From assembly GCA_030618065.1 (NCBI GenBank), contig JAUXEE010000172.1:1-5404 (forward strand): DNA of 5,404 nucleotides, read 5' to 3'. Position numbers and translations under genes: made by a program. This DNA is from Gemmatimonadota bacterium. Lineage in GTDB: Bacteria; Gemmatimonadota; Gemmatimonadetes; Longimicrobiales; Gaopeijiaceae. A model generated the notes under the pieces. It saw only the letters and a list, made by a program, of their open reading frames with translations, was not told where the DNA came from and did no database searches. Below, one piece after another: positions 5,307 through 5,404 of the stretch. The stretch's first letter is position 1. Each line of letters opens with the position of its first letter.

Positions 5307-5404
5307 ATGGGCAAGGCAAAATTTGAGCGGACGAAGCCGCACGTAAACGTGGGAACGATTGGTCATGTGGACCATGGGAAGACGACGTTGACGGCAGCGA
5401 TCAC
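5307..5404 (+). CDS. tuf: Elongation factor Tu, N-terminal start (3' end outside window)
   Basis: The first 32 codons read MGKAKFERTKPHVNVGTIGH-VDHGKTTLTAAI, the near-universal N-terminus of bacterial EF-Tu. The GTP-binding P-loop GHVDHGKT is at residues 19-26. EF-Tu delivers aminoacyl-tRNA to the ribosome as a GTPase. A Shine-Dalgarno sequence GAGG (5295-5298) precedes ATG with 8-nt spacing. Its position after tRNA-Tyr, -Gly and -Thr is the classical tufB-type arrangement. The protein continues past the window for about 360 more residues. Confidence 0.99.
   Translation, partial: MGKAKFERTKPHVNVGTIGHVDHGKTTLTAAI

Noticed and set aside
4975..5319. Open frames on the - strand over tRNA-Gly and tRNA-Thr
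   Set aside because: RRDSNPRPSAWKADALAN and GFEPGTSSLPRK are classic spurious antisense translations of tRNA genes.
1..5404. CRISPR array, insertion sequence or phage genes
   Set aside because: No regularly spaced long repeats, transposase or integrase motifs, or terminal inverted repeats are seen on either strand.

Overview
The window looks like the chromosome of a GC-rich free-living bacterium. The gene families (ATPase/TPR regulator, PhoR/PhoB-type pair, EF-Tu beginning MGKAKFERTKPHVNV) and a C-terminal fossil ending ALLERYADDVEH remind me of Gemmatimonadota. That placement is from memory of protein style, not from a search, and is tentative. All supported genes lie on the + strand.

Layout. 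(1) 1-1483: the C-terminal 493 residues of a large AAA-type ATPase/TPR protein whose N-terminus lies outside the window. (2) 1484-1555: an in-frame stretch after its stop codon that reads like the C-terminus of a different protein, probably a decayed remnant. (3) 1658-2038: a small, poorly recognisable single-membrane-segment ORF with a good ribosome binding site and an internal 18-bp-period repeat. (4) 2092-4517: a two-gene two-component system, membrane histidine kinase then OmpR/PhoB-type response regulator, 10 nt apart. The kinase gene appears to be leaderless. (5) 4518-4830: an intergenic region with a 12/12/11-bp tandem repeat, a weak hairpin and a sigma-70-like promoter. (6) 4831-5168: tRNA-Tyr(GTA), tRNA-Gly(TCC) and tRNA-Thr(GGT). 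(7) 5307-end: the first 32 codons of tuf (EF-Tu). The tRNA-Tyr/Gly/Thr-tuf order is the same as in the E. coli thrU-tyrU-glyT-thrT-tufB operon, minus the first tRNA-Thr.

How it fits together. The kinase and regulator probably form one phosphorelay. The same element, CTGACA-N5-CTGACA (11-bp period, as expected for a tandem OmpR/PhoB-family dimer), occurs just upstream of the kinase gene and again just downstream of the regulator gene. This suggests autoregulation plus control of something transcribed from the region ahead of the tRNA-tuf operon. That regulatory link is the most interesting inference here. No CRISPR array, insertion sequence or obvious new multi-gene system is visible.
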